Of a stretch of 56,597 nt of DNA, positions 1-7,370 are shown piece after piece. The notes beneath the pieces are model-generated. The model ran no database searches. It worked only from the letters and a program-made list of their open reading frames with translations, and had not been told where the DNA came from. The translations under genes and the position numbers were made by a program. The DNA is from CBFIDE01 sp965661265. GTDB taxonomy: Bacteria; Bacteroidota; Bacteroidia; Flavobacteriales; Schleiferiaceae. Location of the stretch: NCBI GenBank assembly GCA_965661265.1, contig CBFIDE010000014.1, positions 1 through 56,597 on the forward strand, given 5' to 3'. How positions within the stretch are numbered: the first letter of the stretch is position 1; every line of letters starts with the position of its first letter.

Positions 1-465
1 ATAGCTTGTTAGCAGAATGTAGAAGCCTGCCTTTAGGGATCTATGTTGATAGGCATCATCTAAAATCACTTTTGATAAATTGGGGTAAAGTGATCTAGAT
101 TTCCGAATACCTTCTACTCTTGATTCGCAAACTACGGCTTTAATTTCAGTATTCTGATGATAGAGTTCTAGCGGTTCATCTCCTACCTCTAGAGCTGTGC
201 TTTTAGAATTTAGTTCGATAAAACCTTTGCTTTTTCGGCCGTAACCTCTAGAGAGTAAGAGACTATCTTTATTTCCAAATTTATTAAGAAGCCAAGCAGT
301 CATTGGTGTTTTTCCCGTTCCGCCTGTGCTAAGGTTTCCTACTGCAATAACGGCCAAGTCAAATGATTCTGATTTAAGGAGACCTATGTCAAATGCCTTA
401 TTCCTTATGAAACTGATCGCATAATAAAGTGGGTTGAATGGAAAAAGTAGTTTGCGCCAATTCAT
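1..465 (-). CDS. lpxK: Tetraacyldisaccharide 4'-kinase LpxK, C-terminus cut off by window edge
   Basis: Inner-membrane-associated kinase that phosphorylates the 4' position of the lipid A disaccharide-1-phosphate precursor (Raetz pathway). Translated from the sequence, the first 155 codons start MNWRKLLFPFNPLYY and contain AVGNLSTGGTGKTPM (residues 41-55), the LpxK form of the Walker A loop, followed by SRGYGRKSKG and, near the edge, ILDDAYQHRSLKAG, the family's DDGFQHR-type motif. The N-terminal hydrophobic stretch fits membrane association. The ATG at 465 overlaps the miaA stop codon in an ATGA arrangement, so the two genes are probably cotranscribed and translationally coupled. The gene runs off the left end, so the stop is not seen. 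Confidence 0.9.
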   Translation of the reverse strand, partial: MNWRKLLFPFNPLYYAISFIRNKAFDIGLLKSESFDLAVIAVGNLSTGGTGKTPMTAWLLNKFGNKDSLLLSRGYGRKSKGFIELNSKSTALEVGDEPLELYHQNTEIKAVVCESRVEGIRKSRSLYPNLSKVILDDAYQHRSLKAGFYILLTSY

Positions 466-1364
466 AAATTCATACTTAAATAGGCCAATATTTTGTCTGT
501 ATCTGTAGGGTGAAACCAATGAATAGAATCATCCTTTTTGAACCATGTCATCTGACGTTTAGCATAACGTCTACTATTTTTCTTTATTTCAAGGATCACT
601 TCTTCAAGGGATCTGTGATTTTCAAAATAGGGCCACCATTCTTTATAACCAACGGTTTGAAGAGCATTTATATTTCTAAATTCATAAAGTGACTTTGCTT
701 CAGCCTCCAGACCTAGAGCTATCATTGAATCAACTCTTTGGTTAATTCGATCATAAAGATCTCCTCTGTCCATTTCAAGACCAATTTTTACACTGGGCCA
801 TAACTCTTTGGTAGGTTTAGTTCTATAATCGGAAAAGGGCTTCTTAGTAAATCTAATTACTTCTAGCGCTCTAATAAGTCTTTGTGGATTTTTTAAGTCT
901 ACTTCTTGATAATAAGTTTGATCTTTTTCGGCTAGTTCATTGCAAAGTTTTTCTAATCCTAACTCCTCCAACTCATGATTAAGCTTTTCTCTAAAACTCT
1001 TTGGAACAGCAGGAATATCGTCAAATCCGTAGAGTATAGAATTTAAATACAAACCAGATCCGCCAACCAAAATGCTTCTTTTATTTTGATCGTCTAACTC
1101 TTTTAATTTTAATATTGCTTCCTTTCCAAAATCGGCAGCATTCCATTCTTCTTTGATCGTCCTGTCAAGAATAAAATGATGTTTTACCTGATTTAATTCT
1201 TCAGTTGAAGGGGGAGCAGATCCAATCAGAAGCTCTTTATAAAATTGTCTGGAGTCAAAAGAAACTATCTCTGCATCAAGCTGAAGGGAAAGATCAATAG
1301 AGAGTTTGGTTTTGCCTATCCCTGTAGGCCCAAGTATAATAAGTGATTTATTTTTTTGTGTCAT
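462..1364 (-). CDS. miaA: tRNA dimethylallyltransferase MiaA
   Basis: Transfers the dimethylallyl group of DMAPP to N6 of A37 in tRNAs that read U-starting codons. The P-loop IILGPTGIGKTKLS lies at the N-terminus, followed by the substrate-binding FDSRQFYKEL stretch and GGSGLYLNSILYG; length (300 aa) is normal. A longer frame can open at a GTG (1379), but the ATG at 1364 gives the usual MTQKNKS start and a smaller overlap with the upstream channel gene. The gene overlaps the channel gene by 17 bp and lpxK by 3 bp, forming one minus-strand unit. It is one consumer of the isoprenoid precursors made by genes elsewhere in this window. Confidence 0.93.
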   Translation of the reverse strand: MTQKNKSLIILGPTGIGKTKLSIDLSLQLDAEIVSFDSRQFYKELLIGSAPPSTEELNQVKHHFILDRTIKEEWNAADFGKEAILKLKELDDQNKRSILVGGSGLYLNSILYGFDDIPAVPKSFREKLNHELEELGLEKLCNELAEKDQTYYQEVDLKNPQRLIRALEVIRFTKKPFSDYRTKPTKELWPSVKIGLEMDRGDLYDRINQRVDSMIALGLEAEAKSLYEFRNINALQTVGYKEWWPYFENHRSLEEVILEIKKNSRRYAKRQMTWFKKDDSIHWFHPTDTDKILAYLSMNL

Positions 1365-2178
1365 GTCCACATTTTCCACAAAATCTATCAGACGAATTTG
1401 AAATTAGCTTTGAGCAATTTGGACAGCTTTTTTGCTCGTCTTGATTCTGTTTTGCAAAGTTAGCAGTAACGATCCCTGTCGGCACTGCAATAACTCCGTA
1501 TCCAAGTATCATTATCACTGAGGCCAATAATTGACCAAGTGGTGTTTCAGGAGAAATATCGCCATAACCTACAGTTGTGAGCGTAACAATACACCAATAG
1601 ATACTGATAGGAATGCTCGTGAATCCATGTTCGGCGCCTTCAATCATATACATTGCTGTTCCACTAATAAACACTACGCAAAGCACCGCTATAATAAAGA
1701 CTGTGATTTTCTCCCGACTATCTTTCAGAGCCTTAGAAAGTTGATTAGCCTCTCCTAGAAAGCGAGCCATTTTTAAAACTCTAAATACTCTAAGAAGACG
1801 TAATGATCTAACCACCACGAAGAACTGACCACCCGTAAAAATTAAGGCAAGGTAATAAGGCATGGTAGAAATGAGGTCAATAAGACCGAAATAGCTGAAG
1901 ATATATTTCTTTTTATCTCTGGCTATAATAATTCTTAAAATATATTCGATGGTAAATAGGGCAGTGAAGAACCATTCCGCGAAAAGAAATAATTTTTTGT
2001 GCTCCTCTTTTAACTCCGGCACTGTTTCTATCATCACCGTAATAAGACTACCAATAATAGCGAATAGCAGAATAACATCAAAAGCTTTTCCGGCCGGAGT
2101 ATCTGCGTGAAAGACAATTTTATACAATCTTTCTTTAAGGGAGTCTTTATGTTGCTCTTCTGTTTTGATACTTTGCAA
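1348..2178 (-). CDS. Voltage-gated-type K+ channel with C-terminal zinc ribbon
   Basis: Six-transmembrane ion-transport-family protein, 276 aa, inner membrane. S1 lies near residues 33-50. The S4-like segment (124-139) carries regularly spaced arginines/lysines (RSLRLLRVFRVLKMAR). The pore loop has the potassium selectivity filter TVGYGD at 202-207, and S6 follows at about 215-240. After S6 the protein ends in a compact CPNC...CGKC zinc ribbon with cysteines at 252, 255, 267 and 270. The start is a TTG: the codon two before it in frame is TGA, and the next ATG lies inside S1. First gene of the run kch-like/miaA/lpxK. K+ selectivity is inferred from the filter; gating and the role of the ribbon are unknown. 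Confidence 0.85.
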   Translation of the reverse strand: MQSIKTEEQHKDSLKERLYKIVFHADTPAGKAFDVILLFAIIGSLITVMIETVPELKEEHKKLFLFAEWFFTALFTIEYILRIIIARDKKKYIFSYFGLIDLISTMPYYLALIFTGGQFFVVVRSLRLLRVFRVLKMARFLGEANQLSKALKDSREKITVFIIAVLCVVFISGTAMYMIEGAEHGFTSIPISIYWCIVTLTTVGYGDISPETPLGQLLASVIMILGYGVIAVPTGIVTANFAKQNQDEQKSCPNCSKLISNSSDRFCGKCGHDTKK

Positions 2179-2334
2179 ATTTCAGTAAATATACCGGTTT
2201 TATGTCTAATTAGGCTTGAGTAAAAGCTGAAGCTCCGGTAGTTTGTTTTGCAACTTTTTTGCCAATTGATTTTATAATATTCTAAGGCTAACAATAAGTC
2301 ATTGACTTCCATTTATTTATTTGCTAAATTTGGA

Positions 2335-2342
2335 AGACAGGG
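2335..2342 (+). promoter_or_regulatory. Possible Bacteroidota -7 box (TAAATTTG)
   Basis: TAAATTTG matches the Bacteroidota primary-sigma -7 consensus TAnnTTTG and lies 20 bp before the ATG of the 97-aa gene. No clear -33 TTTG lies at the usual distance, so support is moderate. Confidence 0.4.
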
Positions 2343-2362
2343 AATAATTATTACAAAGAAAT

Positions 2363-2656
2363 ATGGAATCAAACGCAGAAAAGAGAGTAGTGGAAAAGGA
2401 AACGATTGCAACATTAAATTTCCCACAGCACGATGTATTAACTAATGTTCAAGATCAAGAAGCTCGAATAAGTGCCTTGCACAAGGCAACTAGCCTAGGA
2501 AATCTCTCTAAACATAAAGTTCATATAACCTTTGAGGATGCTGAAGGATTAAAGGAAGTAAATACAACTATTTGGGCTATCACTGACAAGAAAATAATTC
2601 TAAAGGCTGGCAGTCATATCCCTGTAAACAGAATCTTAGCGGTCCGAATGAATTAA
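2363..2656 (+). CDS. Conserved hypothetical protein, 97 aa
   Basis: I do not recognise a named family, though small Bacteroidota proteins of this pattern seem familiar. The protein is cytoplasmic by appearance, with no signal peptide or membrane segment. A charged N-terminus with a short helix-prone stretch (HKATSLGNLSKHKV, about 40-53) is followed by beta-strand-like segments: VHITFEDAEG, VNTTIWAITDKKIILKAG and HIPVNRILAVRM. The second half looks like a small beta barrel of the kind that binds nucleic acid or a ligand, but that is only an impression. It stands alone on the plus strand between two minus-strand operons and overlaps the 3' end of the convergent neighbour by 4 bp. Composition matches its neighbours. 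Confidence 0.7.
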   Translation: MESNAEKRVVEKETIATLNFPQHDVLTNVQDQEARISALHKATSLGNLSKHKVHITFEDAEGLKEVNTTIWAITDKKIILKAGSHIPVNRILAVRMN

Positions 2657-3144
2657 TAAAAATCGCTTAAATCATTTGGATTTACATCATCAAAAAGATC
2701 ATCTTCCTCATCGCTTTGAGGAAGAACTTCTTCTATATCCATCATATCATTTTCAGGAGCTTGTTCAGGTCTTTCTCCTATACTTGAAATAACTCCTCTT
2801 GGTTTTGCTTCAGTATTTAAGCTTTTCTGAAGTTCTATATAGAAAGTCCATAGATTTAAAAAGTCATAGACATAGAGCATTTTTTCTTCAAGAAATGCAA
2901 AGCAATCTTTAAGTTGGTGATCTTGGATTTTGCTTCCTTGAAATTCCATTACATTAATTTCTTCTCCTTGTTCCCAATCATCATCTGATTTGTAAAATGC
3001 AGACATTTCATTTCCTTCAAGCTTAAAAGCTTCCTTTATTGCCTTGTCAAGGTCATCTAAATATGCAGCAGCATCAATTTCGATATCTCTGATAACGTCA
3101 TCTTCACTATCTAAAATTACCCTAACCGTATATGTTGTTTTCAT
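2653..3144 (-). CDS. pRiA4b ORF-3-like protein
   Basis: 163 aa, cytoplasmic, acidic. The N-terminal part (TYTVRVILDSEDDVIRDIEI, then AAAYLDDLDKAIKEAF and FYKSDDDWEQGEEI) resembles the plasmid pRiA4b ORF-3-like fold, in which a beta-sheet precedes a 'first-residue-of-W/F' helix pair. Members are often labelled as IS1096 passenger proteins although most have no transposon nearby. The C-terminus after about residue 115 is low-complexity and acid-rich (EEDDLFDDVNPNDLSDFY). It is the last gene of a minus-strand unit after the tRNA nucleotidyltransferase, with only 6 bp between them. That placement suggests a housekeeping role. Function unknown. Confidence 0.65.
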   Translation of the reverse strand: MKTTYTVRVILDSEDDVIRDIEIDAAAYLDDLDKAIKEAFKLEGNEMSAFYKSDDDWEQGEEINVMEFQGSKIQDHQLKDCFAFLEEKMLYVYDFLNLWTFYIELQKSLNTEAKPRGVISSIGERPEQAPENDMMDIEEVLPQSDEEDDLFDDVNPNDLSDFY

Positions 3145-3150
3145 TATCTT

Positions 3151-4560
3151 TTAAATCAATCCTATTTCTTTTGCTTTTTCATTCATGAATGAAAAGGCTT
3201 CTTCCTTAGTATTCTTAATCTGACCCTCTAAAATGGCCTCTCTAATAGCTTCCTTTAAAATACCTACTTCTTTACCAGGTTTAATATTGAAAGTATCCAT
3301 AATCTCTTTTCCATCAATAGGAGGTTGCCAATTTCTTAACTCATCAGCTTCCTCTACTTGAGATAACCTATGCCTTACCTCTTTATAATTGGCTAAGAAC
3401 CTTTCTTTTTTTCGAGGATTCTTAGTGGTAATGTCTGATTCACAGAGTATCATAAGCTCTTCTAGGTCATCAGATGCTTCAAAAATCAATCTTCTGGCCG
3501 CGGAGTCTGTAGCATTCTCTTCTGTAATTGCGATCGGTCTGCTGCTCAGTCTAATTAATTTTTGAACGTATACAAGCCTTTCATCTAAAGGTAACTTTAA
3601 ACGCTGAAAGATTTTCCTAATCATCTTTGCACCAACAAATTCATGATTATGAAAAGTCCATCCTTGAGGCTCAATATATTTTTTAGTGACTGCCTTTCCT
3701 AAATCATGGAAAAGAGCTGCGTATATAAGCCAAAGATTTTTTGTCCTTAGGGCAACATTATCTACAACTTCTAAAGTATGCCAAAAATTGTCTTTATGAG
3801 ATTGCCCTTCAAGTTCCTCAACTCCCTGTAAGTCTACTAATTCAGGCAAGAATTTATGCAATAATTTAGTTTTGAATAGTAGAGCTAGGCCTTTTGAAGG
3901 TTGAGGTGATAGAAGTATCTTATTGAATTCAGTAATAATCCTTTCTTGACTTATTATAGATATCCTTTCATGCAGTTTGAGCATTGATTCCATATTAGAA
4001 TCTACAATAAAAAAATCTAGCTGAGACGCAAATCGAATACTACGCATCATACGCAGTGGGTCATCTGAATAGGTCTGATCTGGATGAAGAGGAGTTTGAA
4101 TAATTCCTTTTTTAAGGTCGTCAAGTCCATTAAATGGATCTAATAATTCTCCAAAATTCTTAGAATTTAAACTTAATGCTAAGGCATTAATAGTTAGGTC
4201 TCTTCTCTTTTGATCATCTTCTAATGTTCCATCTTCAACAATAGGCTTTCTGCTATCAGCTCTATAAGATTCTTTTCGAGCCCCAACAAACTCAATTTCA
4301 ATTGATTTATACTTCAGTTGAGCTGTCATGAAGTTTTTGAATACTGATATTCTCTTTACTCCTAACTTTTTTTGAACCAACTCAGCCAGTTCTATACCGC
4401 TTCCTATAGAAACAATGTCAATATCCTTGGCTTGACCTCTATCTAGAAATTTATCCCGAACAAAGCCTCCGATTACATAGCAATCCACCCCAAGCTCATC
4501 GGCGGCTTCACCAATAGTAGAGAATAGTTTGTGATTAATAAAGTGCTTAAAGCTTGACAT
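3151..4560 (-). CDS. CCA tRNA nucleotidyltransferase / poly(A) polymerase family with HD domain
   Basis: Class II nucleotidyltransferase. The N-terminal head has GGFVRDKFL (about residues 31-39) and the metal-binding pair in AKDIDIVSIG (about 44-53), then RRDLTINALAL and the DPFNGLDDL/RSIRFASQ neck of the CCA-adding/PcnB family. An HD domain in the second half shows FWHTLEVVDN and ALFHDLGKAV. Expected role: repair or addition of the tRNA 3'-CCA end. The tRNA-Phe gene in this window does not encode CCA, so such activity is needed. The 469-aa length is typical of Bacteroidota members. It sits between a small membrane protein (start adjoining its stop) and a pRiA4b-like gene. Whether it adds CC, A or CCA cannot be told from sequence alone. 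Confidence 0.9.
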   Translation of the reverse strand: MSSFKHFINHKLFSTIGEAADELGVDCYVIGGFVRDKFLDRGQAKDIDIVSIGSGIELAELVQKKLGVKRISVFKNFMTAQLKYKSIEIEFVGARKESYRADSRKPIVEDGTLEDDQKRRDLTINALALSLNSKNFGELLDPFNGLDDLKKGIIQTPLHPDQTYSDDPLRMMRSIRFASQLDFFIVDSNMESMLKLHERISIISQERIITEFNKILLSPQPSKGLALLFKTKLLHKFLPELVDLQGVEELEGQSHKDNFWHTLEVVDNVALRTKNLWLIYAALFHDLGKAVTKKYIEPQGWTFHNHEFVGAKMIRKIFQRLKLPLDERLVYVQKLIRLSSRPIAITEENATDSAARRLIFEASDDLEELMILCESDITTKNPRKKERFLANYKEVRHRLSQVEEADELRNWQPPIDGKEIMDTFNIKPGKEVGILKEAIREAILEGQIKNTKEEAFSFMNEKAKEIGLI

Positions 4561-4910
4561 TAGGCAAATACTTTTTCTGAATAGATGGCTAAAATTGTTA
4601 GAATTATAAGGATCAGATATATGGCAATATGCAGGCGTTTAACTTTCCTTTTTATGTTATTTAGCTCTTCATCATCTTCATCTAATACCACTGCAAACAT
4701 CACTGGGAACAATAAAAAGGCTTCCATTCTTACTTTTCTTTGCTTAGAATCGGAAATGTCAAACTGTAAAAAATCAAAGATTGACCCCTTTTCTTTTTTG
4801 TTTTTAAGTCTCAAGTATTGAAGCTGAAGGCCCGCTTTCACTACAAAAATAGCCAAAAGTGCTATCATTACACTTAGTCCAAAAAATAGAAATAGAAACT
4901 GATTAATCAT
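4560..4910 (-). CDS. Small membrane protein, unknown function
   Basis: 116 aa with a strongly hydrophobic N-terminal segment (about residues 3-26), a basic/charged middle (YLRLKNKKEKG; KVRMEAF), a short hydrophobic patch (LLFPVMFAVVL), an acidic stretch (DEDDEEL), a basic helix (IKRKVKRLH) and a C-terminal transmembrane helix (about 94-113). I recognise no family. It probably has two or three membrane segments in the inner membrane. It is the first gene of a minus-strand unit followed by the tRNA nucleotidyltransferase, whose ATG touches this gene's stop, and it has a good -7 box upstream. Confidence 0.7.
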   Translation of the reverse strand: MINQFLFLFFGLSVMIALLAIFVVKAGLQLQYLRLKNKKEKGSIFDFLQFDISDSKQRKVRMEAFLLFPVMFAVVLDEDDEELNNIKRKVKRLHIAIYLILIILTILAIYSEKVFA

Positions 4911-4927
4911 GCTTTTTTATTGAGCGG

Positions 4928-4935
4928 CAAAATTA
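4928..4935 (-). promoter_or_regulatory. Bacteroidota -7 box (TAATTTTG, minus strand)
   Basis: Read on the minus strand, TAATTTTG is an exact TAnnTTTG match 18 bp before the ATG of the small membrane protein gene. It would drive the three-gene unit ending at 2653. No clear -33 element is visible. Confidence 0.45.
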
Positions 4936-4980
4936 GTAATGATTATTGTACTAGCATTGACTTTGATGTAAGTATTATAA

Positions 4981-6090
4981 CTATTTCTGAAGCATGTCAG
5001 TATAGAGTTCATTCCATTGCTTAGATATTACCTGTGAGTCAAACTTCTTAGCATATTCAAAGCCATTAAGAATCATCTCATTCCTTTTAGATTCTGACTC
5101 CCAAAGCTCTAGTATATTTTGATTTATTTCTTCCTGATTGTATGGATCACATAATATAGAATTTGGCCCAGCGGCCTCTGGTAAGCTACTTAGATTACTC
5201 GTAATAACAGCCGTCTTACTTACTAAAGCTTCAAGGACTGGAATGCCAAAGCCTTCAAAAATAGACAGATAAACAAAAATTTTAGCGGATTGATAAATCG
5301 CGCTAAGCTCTTTATTATCCCAAACAGTTGGAGTATGAATTAAAGTTGTATCCCAGTTATTATTGGATAATAGTTCTAAGAAATACTTAGTTTTTCGTCC
5401 TATTAGCACCAAGGGCAGCTTATGCTTTTGGCTCGCTATGATTAATTTTTCAATATTCTTGCGTTCTTCTAGTGTTCCTACAAAAAGCAGGTATTCCTTT
5501 GGCAGCTTATACTTTTGACTCACCTCTAACTTAAAACCAGAGGATCTCTTTTCTCTAAAAACTTCTTGGCAATCTTGGTAAATTACTTTGATTGCACTTT
5601 TATTTAGTCCCAAATACTGTATTAGATCTGCTTTAGTTTGTTCAGAAATCGCAACTATTTGATCGGCAGATTTTACAGATTTGACCAGCTTTTTCCAGTA
5701 GATTTTTCGGTCTATCGTTTTATATAATTTGGGGTATCTCTTAAAAATTACATCGTGTACAGTTAAAACTGATTTGATCTTATTTTTTTTAAGCCCTTTC
5801 GGGATTTCACCACTGAGGCCATGAAAAATTTGAATGTGATCTTTAGCAGCTTGGTTACTTACCAAAGCTTGCCTCCAAAGGGTTCTGTAAAATGAATTCT
5901 TAAAAGAAGGCTTCTTTTCAAGAATATTGGAAAAATTATTTCCAAATTCAATTTTTGCTTTTTTTGGATTATACAGCACAAAGGTGTCATCAGGAAATGC
6001 GGCAGCTAGACCGCTTAGTAGGTTTCTTCCATAATTTCCTAACCCACTTTTATTATGATAAATTCTCTTTGCTTCAAATCCAATTTTCAC
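4981..6090 (-). CDS. Glycosyltransferase, GT4-like (GT-B fold)
   Basis: Retaining glycosyltransferase of the family-4 type, expected to add a sugar to a cell-surface glycan or lipid from a nucleotide sugar. The N-terminus MKIGFEAKRIYHNKSGLGNY carries the acceptor-side SGLGNY loop, and HGLSGEIPKG and SVLTVHDVIF are typical of the N-terminal Rossmann half. The C-terminal half has LLFVGTLEERKNIEKLI (about residues 200-216) and the donor-site E-x7-E region IFEGFGIPVLEAL (about 277-289). The start is GTG, 2 bp after the preceding stop; the sequence aligns with family starts and no ATG lies nearby. Last gene of the long eight-gene run. Donor and acceptor are unknown. Confidence 0.88.
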   Translation of the reverse strand: MKIGFEAKRIYHNKSGLGNYGRNLLSGLAAAFPDDTFVLYNPKKAKIEFGNNFSNILEKKPSFKNSFYRTLWRQALVSNQAAKDHIQIFHGLSGEIPKGLKKNKIKSVLTVHDVIFKRYPKLYKTIDRKIYWKKLVKSVKSADQIVAISEQTKADLIQYLGLNKSAIKVIYQDCQEVFREKRSSGFKLEVSQKYKLPKEYLLFVGTLEERKNIEKLIIASQKHKLPLVLIGRKTKYFLELLSNNNWDTTLIHTPTVWDNKELSAIYQSAKIFVYLSIFEGFGIPVLEALVSKTAVITSNLSSLPEAAGPNSILCDPYNQEEINQNILELWESESKRNEMILNGFEYAKKFDSQVISKQWNELYTDMLQK

Positions 6091-6092
6091 GA

Positions 6093-7370
6093 TTAAGAAT
6101 CAAAGGTTATTACACAGTTTTTATTTATTATTCCTACAGCTTGCCCAATTAAGTCTTGCCCTATATATGGATTATTATAGGCTTTGCTCTCCTGATGTTC
6201 TTTTTGGAAAGTCCATTTTTTATTTGGAAGAAATAGGCTTAATTCTGCTAAGCCATTAAGCTCAATTTTAAGATCATGAATCCCAAGTAGTTTTCTTGGA
6301 TTGATCGCAATTTTCTCTATCAACTCTTCAAGACTTAAATTTTCTAAAGTATTTTTTCTAACTACACCAAAGAAAGCTTCAATACCTGCTATGCCGCAAT
6401 CTGCAAGATCAAATTCGCAATTTTTATGTTCTATATCTAGTGGCTCATGGTCAGAGCATATTATAGAAATAACATTTGTCTTCAATGCTTTTATCAAAGC
6501 CAGTCTATCTTCTTTAGATCTAATAGGGGAGTTGGACTTTAGATTTGTATTGTAATCAAGTAAATCATCATCTGTAAAATGTAAATGATGCATACTTACA
6601 TCTGCGCTAAACTGTGCTTTAGTTTTAGATAAAACATCAATACTTTCTAAAGAACTAATCCCTGAAAAGTGAATTTTGGTTTCAGCATAATGAGCTAACT
6701 CTAAATCTCGCAATACTGCGAGCTTTTCTGCTAAGGCTGGACTTCCTTTCAAACCAACATAAGTGCTGTTTAGTCCTTCATTCATTTGACCACCGGCGCT
6801 AATGCTATTATCTTGAGGATGTACCATCAAAGGGGTATTAAGCTCCTTTGAATATTGAAGGGCTAAATTCATAACGGCAGCATTATCAACTGATTTTTTT
6901 CCGTTTGAAAAAGCTATAGCTCCTGCAGCTTCCATATCATAGATTTCGCTAAGCTCTTTTCCTTCTAGCTTTTGGGTAAAAGCGGCGCATGGATATATGT
7001 TCACTGGACTATCATCTGTAGTAGCCAGTAAATATTCTACTGTTGATTTATTATCCACTACTGGATTTGTAGCAGGGCTCAGAACAACTGAGGTAAAGCC
7101 TGCTCTGATTGCAGCTCTAATACCACTTTCTAGATCTTCCCAATCTTCATTTCCTGGATCTCTAAAATTTGCTCTTAGATCTACCCATCCTGGGCTTATA
7201 TGCAAATCAGGAATATCAATTATCTCCGCTCTATCATTGCTTATAGTAGGAGAAATGTCAATGATTAAGTCTTCAGATATTAAAATGTCCATTACCTTTT
7301 GATTGTAGTCGGACTTAGGATCGATAATCTTTGCAGATTTAATTAAAATCAGATTAGCTTCGTTTTTCAT
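6093..7370 (-). CDS. Dihydroorotase-like protein (class I fold, HxH motif lost)
   Basis: Amidohydrolase-fold protein, 425 aa, of the dihydroorotase/allantoinase class. Recognisable blocks are HISPGWVDLRANFRDPG (about 57-73), GFTSVVLSPATNPVVDNKS, DVSMHHLHFTDDDL, IICSDHEPLD and the C-terminal NPRKLLGI. In active class I enzymes the first block reads D-x-H-x-H-x-R; here the histidine positions are Arg66 and Asn68, so the binuclear zinc site cannot form normally, although the later Asp-His (SDHEP) remains. It is therefore probably a PyrC'-type non-catalytic homologue, possibly a partner of aspartate transcarbamoylase, with the active DHOase elsewhere. It overlaps the BatA-like gene by 4 bp (ATGA). 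Confidence 0.82.
   Translation of the reverse strand: MKNEANLILIKSAKIIDPKSDYNQKVMDILISEDLIIDISPTISNDRAEIIDIPDLHISPGWVDLRANFRDPGNEDWEDLESGIRAAIRAGFTSVVLSPATNPVVDNKSTVEYLLATTDDSPVNIYPCAAFTQKLEGKELSEIYDMEAAGAIAFSNGKKSVDNAAVMNLALQYSKELNTPLMVHPQDNSISAGGQMNEGLNSTYVGLKGSPALAEKLAVLRDLELAHYAETKIHFSGISSLESIDVLSKTKAQFSADVSMHHLHFTDDDLLDYNTNLKSNSPIRSKEDRLALIKALKTNVISIICSDHEPLDIEHKNCEFDLADCGIAGIEAFFGVVRKNTLENLSLEELIEKIAINPRKLLGIHDLKIELNGLAELSLFLPNKKWTFQKEHQESKAYNNPYIGQDLIGQAVGIINKNCVITFDS

Noticed and set aside
2034..2312. Minus-strand 92-codon frame before and inside the channel gene
   Set aside because: Most of it overlaps the channel coding region in another frame, and its protein has no recognisable features.
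2653..3144. Evidence for a transposon or plasmid around the pRiA4b-like gene
   Set aside because: No transposase, terminal repeats or target duplications were seen nearby.
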